A stretch of DNA of 64,000 nt from an uncultured Woeseia sp. (GTDB lineage: Bacteria > Pseudomonadota > Gammaproteobacteria > Steroidobacterales > Woeseiaceae), in NCBI GenBank assembly GCA_937925605.1, contig CALALV010000003.1, positions 1 to 64,000 of the forward strand, in the 5' to 3' direction. Numbering within the stretch: the first letter of the stretch is position 1; every line of letters begins with the position of its first letter. The position numbers and the translations under genes were made by a program. Positions 36,873-45,256 of this stretch are shown piece by piece. The notes beneath the pieces are model-generated. The model did not search any database and was not told the origin of the DNA. It was given only the letters and a program-made list of their open reading frames with translations.

Positions 36873-38375
36873 TCAGTCGCCGTCCGACCGCATGGCCTTG
36901 GCGATCGCGTCCTTGCGCTTGCCCTTGCTCATGCCGCGCTCGGCGTCCGGCGGCACGACCTGCAGGGTCTTCAGGAACTCGACGACGGCTTCCTGGTCCT
37001 CGCGCGGCAGCGCCACGAAGGCATCACGCGACGGGCGGGCTTCGCCGCCGTGCATCAGGATCGCCTCGGCAATCGTCGACAGGTCGCCGCGATGACCGTA
37101 GGGGCCGGAGTTGCCGACGTCCCAGAGCTTGCGGGTCAGGAAGAACTCCGTACCCGGCTTGCCGTCCTGGCTCGGACGACCCTGCGTCAGCTGCTCGTTG
37201 CAGAAGAAGCGGATCGCGCCCGGCGTGCCCTCGTCGTCACAGAGGTTGTGGCGCTTCAGGTCGGTGTAGGCCTCGACCACGGCACCGCCGCCCGGCGCGC
37301 GCTTCAGGTTCGGGCCCTCGCCGTCCTTCGTCATGTCGAAGGAAACCGGCGGGCAGACGCTCGGATCGGCACAGGTGCCCGGCGGGTTGAACGGGTTCGG
37401 CTCCACGAAGTGCCGGCTTTCGAGGTACATCTTCGGCTTGTGGCAGCCGGTGCAGTCCACGTCGGCAAACAGCTGCTCACCGCGCTTCGCGGCCTGGCGC
37501 CGCGCCGGGTCGGCCGGCATGACGCGCGACGGCGTGCCGAGCTGCGCCTGCCACAGCGTGACGGCCGTGATGTCGCCCACGGTCAGCTCGCGCTCGATGC
37601 CGTCCTCGTCGAAGTCCGGATCGAAGCCCATGGCCGGGTTCATGTCGAAGCGCTCCTCGGCCTGCATGCCGTGGTGGTGGTTCATCGCGTTGTCGGTGAA
37701 CTCGCGCAGCGAGACGACCGCGCCGGCCTGGTGGAACGGACGAATGACGAGATCCGTGTTGACGCCGCGGGACTCGACGACTGCACCGCCGGCGATCGTG
37801 ATCTCGAAATCGACGCCCTTCGTGTTCAGCACGTGCGCGCCGTCGGGCAGTCCCGCCGCCTGCGCCTGCAGGTCCCAGCTCATCTCGCGGGCCAGCATCT
37901 CGATCGGGCCTGCGCCGAACATGCCGAGCGTGTTGCGCTCGTTGCTGAACGCACCGTTGACGGACTCGGTGACCGGGTCCAGCGTCTGCGCGAGCACGAA
38001 CACGTTGGCGACGAAGTCACCGCCGCCGCCGAGACGCGGCTGCGCGTGGCAGCCGGCGCAGGAATCGGCATCGGGCGCCGAGGTGCGCAGCTTTTCCGGG
38101 TGGTCGCCGAAGCGCTTGGCGCCGCCACCGGTCGTCTGCGGGCGGCCCTGGCCGTCGCACTTGTTGAAGTTGCCGACGAACAGCGCCTCGCCGTGGTCGA
38201 AGACGTCCTGCATCGGGATCACGCCACTGGCGATATCAGCGTGTTCCATGTGCTCGGCGAACATCGGTGCGTCGGGCAGGTCACTGCAGACGTGCGGCGT
38301 ATGTGCCGCCGCGACGAACGGCAACAGGCCGACCGCGGCAGCAACGGACAATTGCGCGGTAAGTTTGTTTTTCAT
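36873..38375 (-). CDS. di-heme oxidoreductase/peroxidase-like secreted cytochrome c
   Basis: A 500-residue exported protein with a Sec signal (about 1-23, ending VAAA) and two c-heme sites, SCAGCH in the first third and DCTGCH in the middle. The sequence style (MLAREMSWDLQ, GDLSTIAEAILMHGGEA, FLKTLQ) matches the di-heme oxidoredictase / DUF1111 family related to bacterial cytochrome c peroxidases. It should act in the periplasm as an electron-transfer or peroxidase enzyme; the substrate is unknown. The start at ATG 38375 has GGGAG ten bases upstream; the longer open frame (to 38534) is rejected. It sits between the two PEP-CTERM genes and has its own terminator. Confidence 0.85.
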   Translation of the reverse strand: MKNKLTAQLSVAAAVGLLPFVAAAHTPHVCSDLPDAPMFAEHMEHADIASGVIPMQDVFDHGEALFVGNFNKCDGQGRPQTTGGGAKRFGDHPEKLRTSAPDADSCAGCHAQPRLGGGGDFVANVFVLAQTLDPVTESVNGAFSNERNTLGMFGAGPIEMLAREMSWDLQAQAAGLPDGAHVLNTKGVDFEITIAGGAVVESRGVNTDLVIRPFHQAGAVVSLREFTDNAMNHHHGMQAEERFDMNPAMGFDPDFDEDGIERELTVGDITAVTLWQAQLGTPSRVMPADPARRQAAKRGEQLFADVDCTGCHKPKMYLESRHFVEPNPFNPPGTCADPSVCPPVSFDMTKDGEGPNLKRAPGGGAVVEAYTDLKRHNLCDDEGTPGAIRFFCNEQLTQGRPSQDGKPGTEFFLTRKLWDVGNSGPYGHRGDLSTIAEAILMHGGEARPSRDAFVALPREDQEAVVEFLKTLQVVPPDAERGMSKGKRKDAIAKAMRSDGD

Positions 38376-38838
38376 GGTTGTCGAACTCCCTGGCTTTTTT
38401 TGGAAACGCGACCCTGTCGATCGATTCCGCGAGCTTTTGCCCGGTCGACGCGGCGGGCCCGGCCGCGTCCCATCGATGCACTCCCGACACCGTGTTGCTT
38501 GTTGTTTTCTCGGGTCTTGCGACCCCGGCGTCATGGCGCGGTTTATCGTGGCCGCAGGGGGGCAGGGTCAACGCGCAAGCCGGGACACGGGGGTGACAGG
38601 CGGGTTTTGTCCGCCTTTGCCGCCCTTTGCCACCCCCTTATCTGACATAATCACGGAAAAAATCCTGCCGACAGCGTTTTCGGGACCCGCAAAACGCGCG
38701 CCGCGCGATCCCGGTGGCTAATTTCGGCGCTTCGTCGCAGAATCGGCGCCACAGGCCGGCTACAATCGCGCGCGCTGACCAGGCCCGTCGCGACGCCACC
38801 GACAAGCTCGAGTCGATATAAAAAACAACAGCACACCT
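38376..38838. promoter_or_regulatory. divergent intergenic region (463 bp)
   Basis: This gap separates the minus-strand di-heme gene from the plus-strand membrane regulator gene. No convincing gene is seen; open frames here are short and Arg-rich. TACAAT at 38761-38766 is a possible -10 for the regulator, and GACATAAT near 38644-38651 is another AT-rich promoter-like patch. The region probably contains both divergent promoters. Confidence 0.4.
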
Positions 38839-41022
38839 ATGACTGAAAACGAAAATTCCACAGGGACCCGCAAGCGGCGCAAGTCGGACAGCCGCCGCCT
38901 CGACTCGTGGAAGGCGATCTCGAATTACCTGAACCGCAGCATCCGCACGCTGCGCCGCTGGGAAGCGAACGAGGGCCTGCCGATCCACCGGCACCGCCAC
39001 CAGACCGGCGACACGGTGTTCGCCTACTGCGTGGAAATCGACGCCTGGCTCGCCGCCCGCCCGCCGCGCGGCGCTGCGGCACGCAAGCCGGTCCCGGCGG
39101 CCGAATCGGCGCCATCGCACGCTTCAGCCGTCGCGGCGGGGCGCGGCGGGCTGCGCGCGGCGCTGTATGCCGGCGCCTTGCTGCTGGCCGGCGCCGCGGC
39201 GGCCACGCTGGTACTGCTGTCGGCAGACCGAATCGGCCGGGCTCCGGCCGCCGATTTCGACGTGCTGGTATCCGCGCCCGTGCTGAGCGATGCCGTCGCG
39301 GCACTGGAGCCGGGGCTCGCGGACGCGGTGCAGCGCGGCATTGCGACCGCGGTGCCGGCGCGCAGCGTTCCGCCCGCCCGGCTGCGCGATACGCTCGGCC
39401 TGATGCGACTCGCGCCTGGCACGACGCTGTCGCCCCCGGTTGCGCGCGAAGTGCTGCTGCGCGACCCGGACGCGCGCCTGCTGCTCATACCCTACGTCAC
39501 TCGCACTGCCGATCATTACGTGTTGAGCCTCGAGGCCGTCTCGGACGGGCACGACACCGCGGTCGACTACCTCAGCGTGACCGTCAGCGACGTGGCCGAC
39601 GTATTGCCGGCATTGAACGGACTGGCCCGACGTGCCGTCGACTCATACGTAGCAGTGGCGGATACGCGCAGCGCGGAGCCGCTGCCCTCGGTCACGACCT
39701 CCTCGCTATCGGCCGCGCGGTTGTACGCCCGGGCGCGTGACGCGTTGCGCCGGGACGAGACCGGTGCCGCGCTGCGCCTCCTGGAACTCGCCGTGGAGCA
39801 GGACCCGGCTTTCGCCTCGGCTCGGACGCTGCTCGGCTGGGCGCTGTGGCGCGACGGCGCGCGGCCCGACGCCGTGCTGCCGGTGTTCGAGGAGGCCACG
39901 AAGCACAGCGATGGCCTGATCCCGGCCGAGCGCTATTTCGTCGACGGCAGCTACCGGCACGCGCTCGGTGACCATGCGCTGGCTGTCGCGAATTACAACG
40001 CGCTCTTCGAGATCGATCCGGGTCACGAGCCCGCTGCGGTCGCCGCGCTGACTCTCTGCACGGCAAACGGCGGTGACGCCGACTGCCTCGCAGAACACCG
40101 GCGGGTTGCAGAGCTGCGACCGGCCCATTTCGACAGCAACGCGCGCGCCGCCTGGGCGCTGGCGGCGAGCGGCGATGCGTCGGGCGATGCACGCAAGTAC
40201 GCGAAGCGCGCGCTGGCACTGTACCGCGAACAACCGCAGGGACACGCGACGGAGACAGCCGGCCGCATGCTGCTGTACCCGGTGCTCGCCGCCTGGCAGG
40301 ACGGCGACATGGCGCTGGCCATGGAGGAATGCCGGCGCCTCCGGGCAGAGCTGCCGGAGCTCCCGGCCGACGTGCGCGAATTCGTCGCCGAACGCCTGGG
40401 CGGCATCGCACTGGCCATGGGCCGACCGGTCGAAGCCGGCGAGATGTTCGACCAGCTGACCGACCCGCAGCGACGCCACGAACTGAAGGCGCGCGTATTG
40501 TTCGCGAGCGGCGAAAAGGAAGCCTGGGGCCAGCACCTCTCGCGGGCCGCCCGGCTCGACGATCCGTTCACCGTCGTCTTGCTGGCGATGGCGGGACGCC
40601 CGGCCGAAGCCCGGCGGGCGTTCGAAGGACTGGAGCGGGACGCGCTGTCGCCGGCCCAGCTGGCAGTGCTCGAGGCCGCGCTCGACTGGCAAGGCGACCG
40701 GCACGGCGCCGCATCGGAGCGCCTGGCGCGGCACGTCGGGCAACTCGCGCCGGCCGATCGCGAATTCTTTTTCCTCGGCCTCGACATGTACGCGCGCCTG
40801 CTGAAAGACGCGGGCGAACTGCCGGCCGCGATCAACGCGCTCGAGATCACCGCGGTCAAGCAGCAGGTCGCGGCCTTCAACGACGCCGGCCTGTTCTGGA
40901 TCAAGTGCCAGGAGAGGCTGGCCGCCTTCTACGCGGCCGCCGGTCGCAGCGAGGAGGCGGCTGCGGTGCAGCGAGAACTGGAACGCATGCTCGTGTTCGC
41001 CGAGGGGCGAGACGCCGCCTAG
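38839..41022 (+). CDS. membrane-tethered HTH-TPR regulator
   Basis: A 727-residue protein. Residues about 22-72 form a MerR/excisionase-like winged HTH (LDSWKAISNYLNRSIRTLRRWEANEGLP, then HRHQTGDTVFAYCVEIDAWL). One transmembrane helix lies at about 105-128. The C-terminal 590 residues look periplasmic and helical, with TPR-like repeats from about 290 onward (AARLYARARDALRRDETGAALRLLELAVEQDP and similar). The layout is that of CadC-type one-component regulators: DNA binding inside, sensing outside. The target is unknown; it is 165 bases upstream of a PEP-CTERM gene. Confidence 0.75.
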   Translation: MTENENSTGTRKRRKSDSRRLDSWKAISNYLNRSIRTLRRWEANEGLPIHRHRHQTGDTVFAYCVEIDAWLAARPPRGAAARKPVPAAESAPSHASAVAAGRGGLRAALYAGALLLAGAAAATLVLLSADRIGRAPAADFDVLVSAPVLSDAVAALEPGLADAVQRGIATAVPARSVPPARLRDTLGLMRLAPGTTLSPPVAREVLLRDPDARLLLIPYVTRTADHYVLSLEAVSDGHDTAVDYLSVTVSDVADVLPALNGLARRAVDSYVAVADTRSAEPLPSVTTSSLSAARLYARARDALRRDETGAALRLLELAVEQDPAFASARTLLGWALWRDGARPDAVLPVFEEATKHSDGLIPAERYFVDGSYRHALGDHALAVANYNALFEIDPGHEPAAVAALTLCTANGGDADCLAEHRRVAELRPAHFDSNARAAWALAASGDASGDARKYAKRALALYREQPQGHATETAGRMLLYPVLAAWQDGDMALAMEECRRLRAELPELPADVREFVAERLGGIALAMGRPVEAGEMFDQLTDPQRRHELKARVLFASGEKEAWGQHLSRAARLDDPFTVVLLAMAGRPAEARRAFEGLERDALSPAQLAVLEAALDWQGDRHGAASERLARHVGQLAPADREFFFLGLDMYARLLKDAGELPAAINALEITAVKQQVAAFNDAGLFWIKCQERLAAFYAAAGRSEEAAAVQRELERMLVFAEGRDAA

Positions 41023-41123
41023 GGACGGCCGCCCCGCGAGCACGCCCCTCCGAAGTCGTCGATTTTCTTGACAGCCGGGAGACGGTCTGCCTGTAACCCC
41101 CTGATTTTCCTTTAATTCCTAAA

Positions 41124-41140
41124 CGGGCACGGAACTTGGA
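41124..41140 (+). promoter_or_regulatory. sigma-54 (-24/-12) promoter of the second PEP-CTERM gene
   Basis: The element CGGGCACGGAACTTGGA has GG-N10-GG spacing and nearly the same sequence as the promoter of the other PEP-CTERM gene at 36672-36690. TGATTTT lies 24 bases upstream in both. It is 47 bases before the start codon at 41188. Confidence 0.7.
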
Positions 41141-41187
41141 TCAGTAGCCTGCACAAGGACAACCCTGCTGATCGCACGGGGGATGAC

Positions 41188-41847
41188 ATGGAAAATCGCA
41201 CCACTTTTCGTTCGCTCCTGCTGGCCGCCCTGCTGCTGCCGGCGCTTGCGTTTGCCGGCCCGATCATCATCGAGCCGATCCCGGGCGCCAGCGATGGCGG
41301 CTCGCTCGGCGGCTACGACATGACCCCGTTCGCGGCGCCGGGCACGACCGGACCCGGCGAGACGATCACCGAGGTCGACTCCCCGCTCGGCGGAACGCTC
41401 GAGTTCACGGACCAGGCCGGCGATCCGCTCGGCATGCGGGCCTCCGATCCCGACTGGTGGCAATACGATCACGGCAACGTGTACGTGACCACCGTCAACT
41501 GGGTGGAGATCCTGCTGCCGGCCGGCACGCGCGCCTTCTCGTTCTGGGTCGGTGCGTCGTTCCGCGGCACGGCCTGGATCCAGGCTTTCGATGGCAGCGA
41601 GTACTCGACGGAGCGGGTGTATTTCGGCGTCGGCCGTAACAATACCTCCGGCTACGGCGCCTACACGACCGATGCCTGTTCGTCGATCACGCGCATTATC
41701 GTCGAGCCGTCCGACTGGGGCATGGGCAACTTCTCCATCAACCAGGGATCGGGCGGATGCGCCGAGGTCCCCGAGCCCGCGCCGCTGGGACTGCTGGGTC
41801 TCGGCCTGCTCGGCATCGCGCTGAGCCGCCGGCTGCGCGCCGGCTGA
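41188..41847 (+). CDS. PEP-CTERM sorted secreted protein
   Basis: A 219-residue exported protein: signal peptide (about 1-23, ending AFAG), a beta-rich middle with several Trp and aromatic residues, two cysteines (in DACSS and GGCAE) that could form a disulfide, and a C-terminal PEP-CTERM tail (EVPEPAPLGLLGLGLLG, then the basic SRRLRAG). It is predicted to be processed by an exosortase that is not in this window. A sigma-54-type promoter lies upstream and a strong hairpin downstream. Confidence 0.9.
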   Translation: MENRTTFRSLLLAALLLPALAFAGPIIIEPIPGASDGGSLGGYDMTPFAAPGTTGPGETITEVDSPLGGTLEFTDQAGDPLGMRASDPDWWQYDHGNVYVTTVNWVEILLPAGTRAFSFWVGASFRGTAWIQAFDGSEYSTERVYFGVGRNNTSGYGAYTTDACSSITRIIVEPSDWGMGNFSINQGSGGCAEVPEPAPLGLLGLGLLGIALSRRLRAG

Positions 41848-41855
41848 ACGACCTG

Positions 41856-41883
41856 CCCGGTGCCGCCGGTCGGCGGCACCGGG
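41856..41883 (+). terminator. perfect GC-rich hairpin after the PEP-CTERM gene
   Basis: CCCGGTGCCGCC and GGCGGCACCGGG pair perfectly around a GGTC loop, nine bases after the stop codon. No T-run follows, so it may be a weak terminator or an mRNA-stabilising hairpin. Confidence 0.5.
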
Positions 41884-42044
41884 CCACTTCCGACCTGCCG
41901 GCCGGCCGTCTATGATAGGAGAGGGCCGGCCGATCCTGTCAACCGGGCTTCCCGACGCGCGTTTCAGGAGCCGGACGCGCCTCGGGCACCGCTGACAAGG
42001 CCTGTACGGCGCGCAGCCCCCGGAATTCATTTGAGTCGCCCCGC

Positions 42045-43391
42045 ATGTCGATACCCACCCGCCTGATAGCCAGTCTCTTCGTCGTCCTGTCGCTCGTCGC
42101 GACCGCAGCCTGCTCGTCCGGTTCGTCCGGCACGACCGGCGGCGCTCCGCCGGTCGGCGGCAGTCCGCCGCCGCCACCGCCGCCACCGCCGCCGCCGCCC
42201 CCACCTCCTCCTCCGCCGCCGCCTGGCGGGGGCAACTACAAGGCGATCCCGGACGTGCCGTTCGACTACCAGCGGCAGCCCGGTGCGGTCACCGCTTCCG
42301 GCCAGTTGCCGGCGACGCTGTCAGCCGGCGAGGTGTTTGCGCTGACCGACCAGAGCGTGGGCACGGACCTGGCGATGACCTGCGCCGGCACCGAGCAGAA
42401 TCCCGCGTTCGTCACCGGCGGCACGCTGTCCGGGAGCAACGGCGTGTTTACGATCAGCGGCAGCTGGTGCATCTTCGACGGTACCGTGTTCGACAACATA
42501 CAGGTGCGTACCTCGGGCATGTCGAACGTCGTGTTTCGCAATATCGAGGTCACCAACAGCAACGACAAGAACGGCATGAATCTCGGCGGCAGCAACATCG
42601 TCGTGACCGACTCCGAGATTCACCACAACCAGGGGGACGACCGGCACGGGATCTTCGTGGCCTCGGGCTCCGACGGCGTCTGGATCCTTGGCAACCACAT
42701 TCACCACAACGGTGGCGACGGCTTCCAGGCCTGCCACGAATGCTCGGCCGATCCGCCGGTCAACGTCTATATCGGCGGCAATGCCTTCCACTCGGATCGC
42801 GAAAACGGCATCGACTTCAAGTACATCGAGAACGTCGTCGTCGAGGGCAACCTGATCCACAGCCTCGTCTCGGCGCCGGCCGGCGTCGAATGGTGCTTCG
42901 ACGACGGCTCAGGCTGCGGTGTGTTCTCCAGCGGCTCCGACGGTTCCGCCATCGTCGTTGGCTCGGACGGCGGCCCGACGAACGTGACGATCATCGACAA
43001 CGAGATCTACGGCACGGTGCACGCGGTGCGCATCGAGGAAGGCACGCAGATCACGGTAACGGAGAACCTGTTCCACGACATCGAGGGCCACTGCCTGCAA
43101 CTCGACAAGGACGGCTTCGACACCGTTTTCACGTACAACACCTGCCGCAACGCCAGCCGCGGCATTTTCCAGAACTGGCGGGAGAACTTCTCGCTGGCGG
43201 TCGAAGAGAACCTGTTCGAGAGCGTGACCGGACCGACGATCGAGTACGAGTCCTCGTCCGTCTGCAACGACAGCACGCTGGTGCACAACACGTTCACTGA
43301 CAGCGGCGCGGTGATCTGCGGCGGAACCACGGCAACGACAGAGTCGGAGATCAACGCGCTGCCCGGCGCGCACGACAATATCGTCAATTGA
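42045..43391 (+). CDS. beta-helix lipoprotein with a polyproline linker
   Basis: A 448-residue lipoprotein with lipobox TAAC (Cys23), a Ser/Gly linker and a run of 20 consecutive prolines (about residues 41-60). From about 100 to the end it looks like a right-handed parallel beta-helix, with repeats such as VVFRNIEVTNS, IVVTDSEIHHN, VWILGNHIHHN, NVTIIDNEIYG and ITVTENLFHDI. Such folds are typical of polysaccharide lyases and cell-surface proteins; the HNGGDGFQ segment is reminiscent of those families. No active site is identified. The long proline run may stall ribosomes and demand EF-P, and acts as a rigid spacer from the membrane. Confidence 0.78.
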   Translation: MSIPTRLIASLFVVLSLVATAACSSGSSGTTGGAPPVGGSPPPPPPPPPPPPPPPPPPPPGGGNYKAIPDVPFDYQRQPGAVTASGQLPATLSAGEVFALTDQSVGTDLAMTCAGTEQNPAFVTGGTLSGSNGVFTISGSWCIFDGTVFDNIQVRTSGMSNVVFRNIEVTNSNDKNGMNLGGSNIVVTDSEIHHNQGDDRHGIFVASGSDGVWILGNHIHHNGGDGFQACHECSADPPVNVYIGGNAFHSDRENGIDFKYIENVVVEGNLIHSLVSAPAGVEWCFDDGSGCGVFSSGSDGSAIVVGSDGGPTNVTIIDNEIYGTVHAVRIEEGTQITVTENLFHDIEGHCLQLDKDGFDTVFTYNTCRNASRGIFQNWRENFSLAVEENLFESVTGPTIEYESSSVCNDSTLVHNTFTDSGAVICGGTTATTESEINALPGAHDNIVN

Positions 43392-43392
43392 C

Positions 43393-43411
43393 GGCGCGGC
43401 GGCACCGCGCC
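43393..43411. terminator. hairpin between convergent genes
   Basis: GGCGCGG and CCGCGCC pair around a five-base loop between the beta-helix gene and the convergent acyl-carrier-protein gene. It may end transcription in either direction, though no T-run is present. Confidence 0.4.
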
Positions 43412-43419
43412 GCGCTCGC

Positions 43420-43668
43420 TCAGGCGGCGGCGTCGCGCAGGCCGTGGACGACCCGTGCCAGCGAGTTCACGCTCTTGAAGGTCTCGCGGTTCAGCGAGTC
43501 GTCGTCGAACTCGATGTCGAACTGGTCCTCGATCGCGAGCATCAGGTTGACCGTGTTCAGCGAGGTCAGGCCGGCGTCGTAGAGATTGCTGTCGTCGCCG
43601 AGCGTGCTGATGTCGACCTTCAGTTTCGCGCTGCCCGCGATGATCTGCCGAATAGACTCTTTGTCCAT
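43420..43668 (-). CDS. acyl carrier protein-like protein
   Basis: An 82-residue carrier protein. The phosphopantetheine site is S36 in DAGLTSLNTVNLMLAIED, where GLTSL replaces the usual GLDSL. Length, acidic helices and the C-terminal FKSVNSLARVV fit ACP/PCP domains. It follows a condensation-domain protein (127 bases) and a two-domain hydrolase on the same strand, so it should carry an acyl or aminoacyl group for them. No adenylation or ketosynthase gene is nearby, so the loading enzyme is unknown. Confidence 0.82.
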   Translation of the reverse strand: MDKESIRQIIAGSAKLKVDISTLGDDSNLYDAGLTSLNTVNLMLAIEDQFDIEFDDDSLNRETFKSVNSLARVVHGLRDAAA

Positions 43669-43794
43669 GCCGTCCGCTTCCCTGTCCTCAGTCTGCGCGT
43701 CGAATTTTTCCTGAACCGGCCGGCAAGTATACGGAACTCGCCGGCCGCTGCCTGAGACACAGCTCTCAGGCCGGTACGTGACCCCCGCCCCGCG

Positions 43795-45135
43795 CTAGCC
43801 GGCGGCCGCCCGTGCCGCAGCGACCTCCAGGTGCTCCGCAAGCGGCGCGTCCGGCGAGGCCAGCCCGAAGCGCATGGCCTGCTCGAAGTCGCTCATGGCC
43901 GTCTCGCGGCGCGCCTCGCTGTCGAAGATGCCGAGGTTGAAGTCCCATTCCGCAGTCATCCCGTCACCCTCGTTGAAGTGGTGGATCTGCAGCCCGACGA
44001 ACTCCTGCGCCAGGTAGCTGCCCGACTGCAGCCAGGTGATGCCGGCCTTGCGGCCCGCGAAACGCGGAAACGTCTTGTTGACGAAGTTGATCGTCACGTC
44101 CCAGACGCGTCCGCCCGGCTGCGCCACGACCGGGTGCCGGTAGTGCCGCAGCATCTTGCGGTACTCGCGCGCCACGCGGTCATACAGCGTGCGGAAGGTA
44201 TCGTCCGGCTCGAAACGGACACGCACGGCCGAGAACACGAAGAACGGGCCGATCGTCTGCTTCTCGCGCGGCGTGCGCCGGTGGTGCAGGCAGACGCCGA
44301 TCGCGAAGAGGTCGTTGCCGCTCGCTAGCCGGAGCTGCACGACGAGCGCCGTCAGCATCATCAGGAACAGGCCCTGGTCGACCGAGAATGCCGGGAACAC
44401 GCGCGCCTGCACGGCTTCTTTCATGCCGTTGATCAGTTCGGGACCGAGCGCGCGGTGCACGCGCAGGAAATCGGATGCGCCCGCCTCCTCGCCGACGCCG
44501 TACATCGACAGGTCCGGCAGGCTGTGCTCGGCGACTTCCTCCCAGTACTGGCCCGATTCCGCAGCCTCCTCGCCCAGGTAGTAGTCCACCTCGCGCTCCA
44601 CGAATTCGCCGAACGCCGGCAATTCGAACTCGCCGTTGTCGCCCGCTTCCAGCTGCGCATAGCGATCGCCGACCGACATGATGAAGTTCGACGTCGACCA
44701 GCCGTCGCAGATCAGGTGGTGCTGGCACAGGTACCAGGCGAAGGACTCGGGACCGGTGCGCAGCAGCGCGGTGTTGAACAGGCGCTTCTTCAGGTTGATC
44801 GGCTTGACGATCTGTTCCTGCATCCAGCCCGCCGCTTCCTGCGGTTTGCCCGAGAAATCGAGTACCGGGATCTCGAACTCGATCGATCCGGGTGGCTGCA
44901 CCTCGCGTCGCGGGCCGCCGTCGACGTAGCGGAATACGGAACGCAGGATGTCGCTGGCGTCCACGACGTCGCGAAAGGCCCGGCGGAACAGTTCCGGGTC
45001 GAGGTCCGCGTGAATGTCGATGCGGAAGCCCATGTTGTAGACGGGCCGCTTGCCGGACAGCATCTGGCCGGTCCACATCATCAGCTGCGTCTGGGTCATG
45101 TTGGCCTGCGCCAGCACGTCTTTGTCGAGGCTCAT
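43795..45135 (-). CDS. stand-alone condensation-domain protein (NRPS C-like)
   Basis: A 446-residue single-domain member of the condensation / CoA-dependent acyltransferase superfamily. The catalytic motif HHxxxDG is intact (H139, H140, D144, G145 in QHHLICDGWS), and an LTALVVQL-like floor segment and a C-terminal WDVTINFVNKTF are as expected. It would join an acyl or aminoacyl group carried by the ACP to an acceptor amine or hydroxyl. There is no adenylation domain, so it is not a full NRPS module. Upstream, the sequence between 45136 and 45256 is AT-rich and could contain a promoter; AAGGA lies near the ATG. Confidence 0.82.
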   Translation of the reverse strand: MSLDKDVLAQANMTQTQLMMWTGQMLSGKRPVYNMGFRIDIHADLDPELFRRAFRDVVDASDILRSVFRYVDGGPRREVQPPGSIEFEIPVLDFSGKPQEAAGWMQEQIVKPINLKKRLFNTALLRTGPESFAWYLCQHHLICDGWSTSNFIMSVGDRYAQLEAGDNGEFELPAFGEFVEREVDYYLGEEAAESGQYWEEVAEHSLPDLSMYGVGEEAGASDFLRVHRALGPELINGMKEAVQARVFPAFSVDQGLFLMMLTALVVQLRLASGNDLFAIGVCLHHRRTPREKQTIGPFFVFSAVRVRFEPDDTFRTLYDRVAREYRKMLRHYRHPVVAQPGGRVWDVTINFVNKTFPRFAGRKAGITWLQSGSYLAQEFVGLQIHHFNEGDGMTAEWDFNLGIFDSEARRETAMSDFEQAMRFGLASPDAPLAEHLEVAAARAAAG

Positions 45136-45256
45136 TCCCTGCCGTCCTTGCGTCGAGATTTTTTACATATTATCAATGTGTTACACGCCGAACCGCAGGC
45201 TGACGCGAGTTTCGGACTATACCCCAGGGGCCGGGCCCGGGAAAGGCCGTTGCGAC

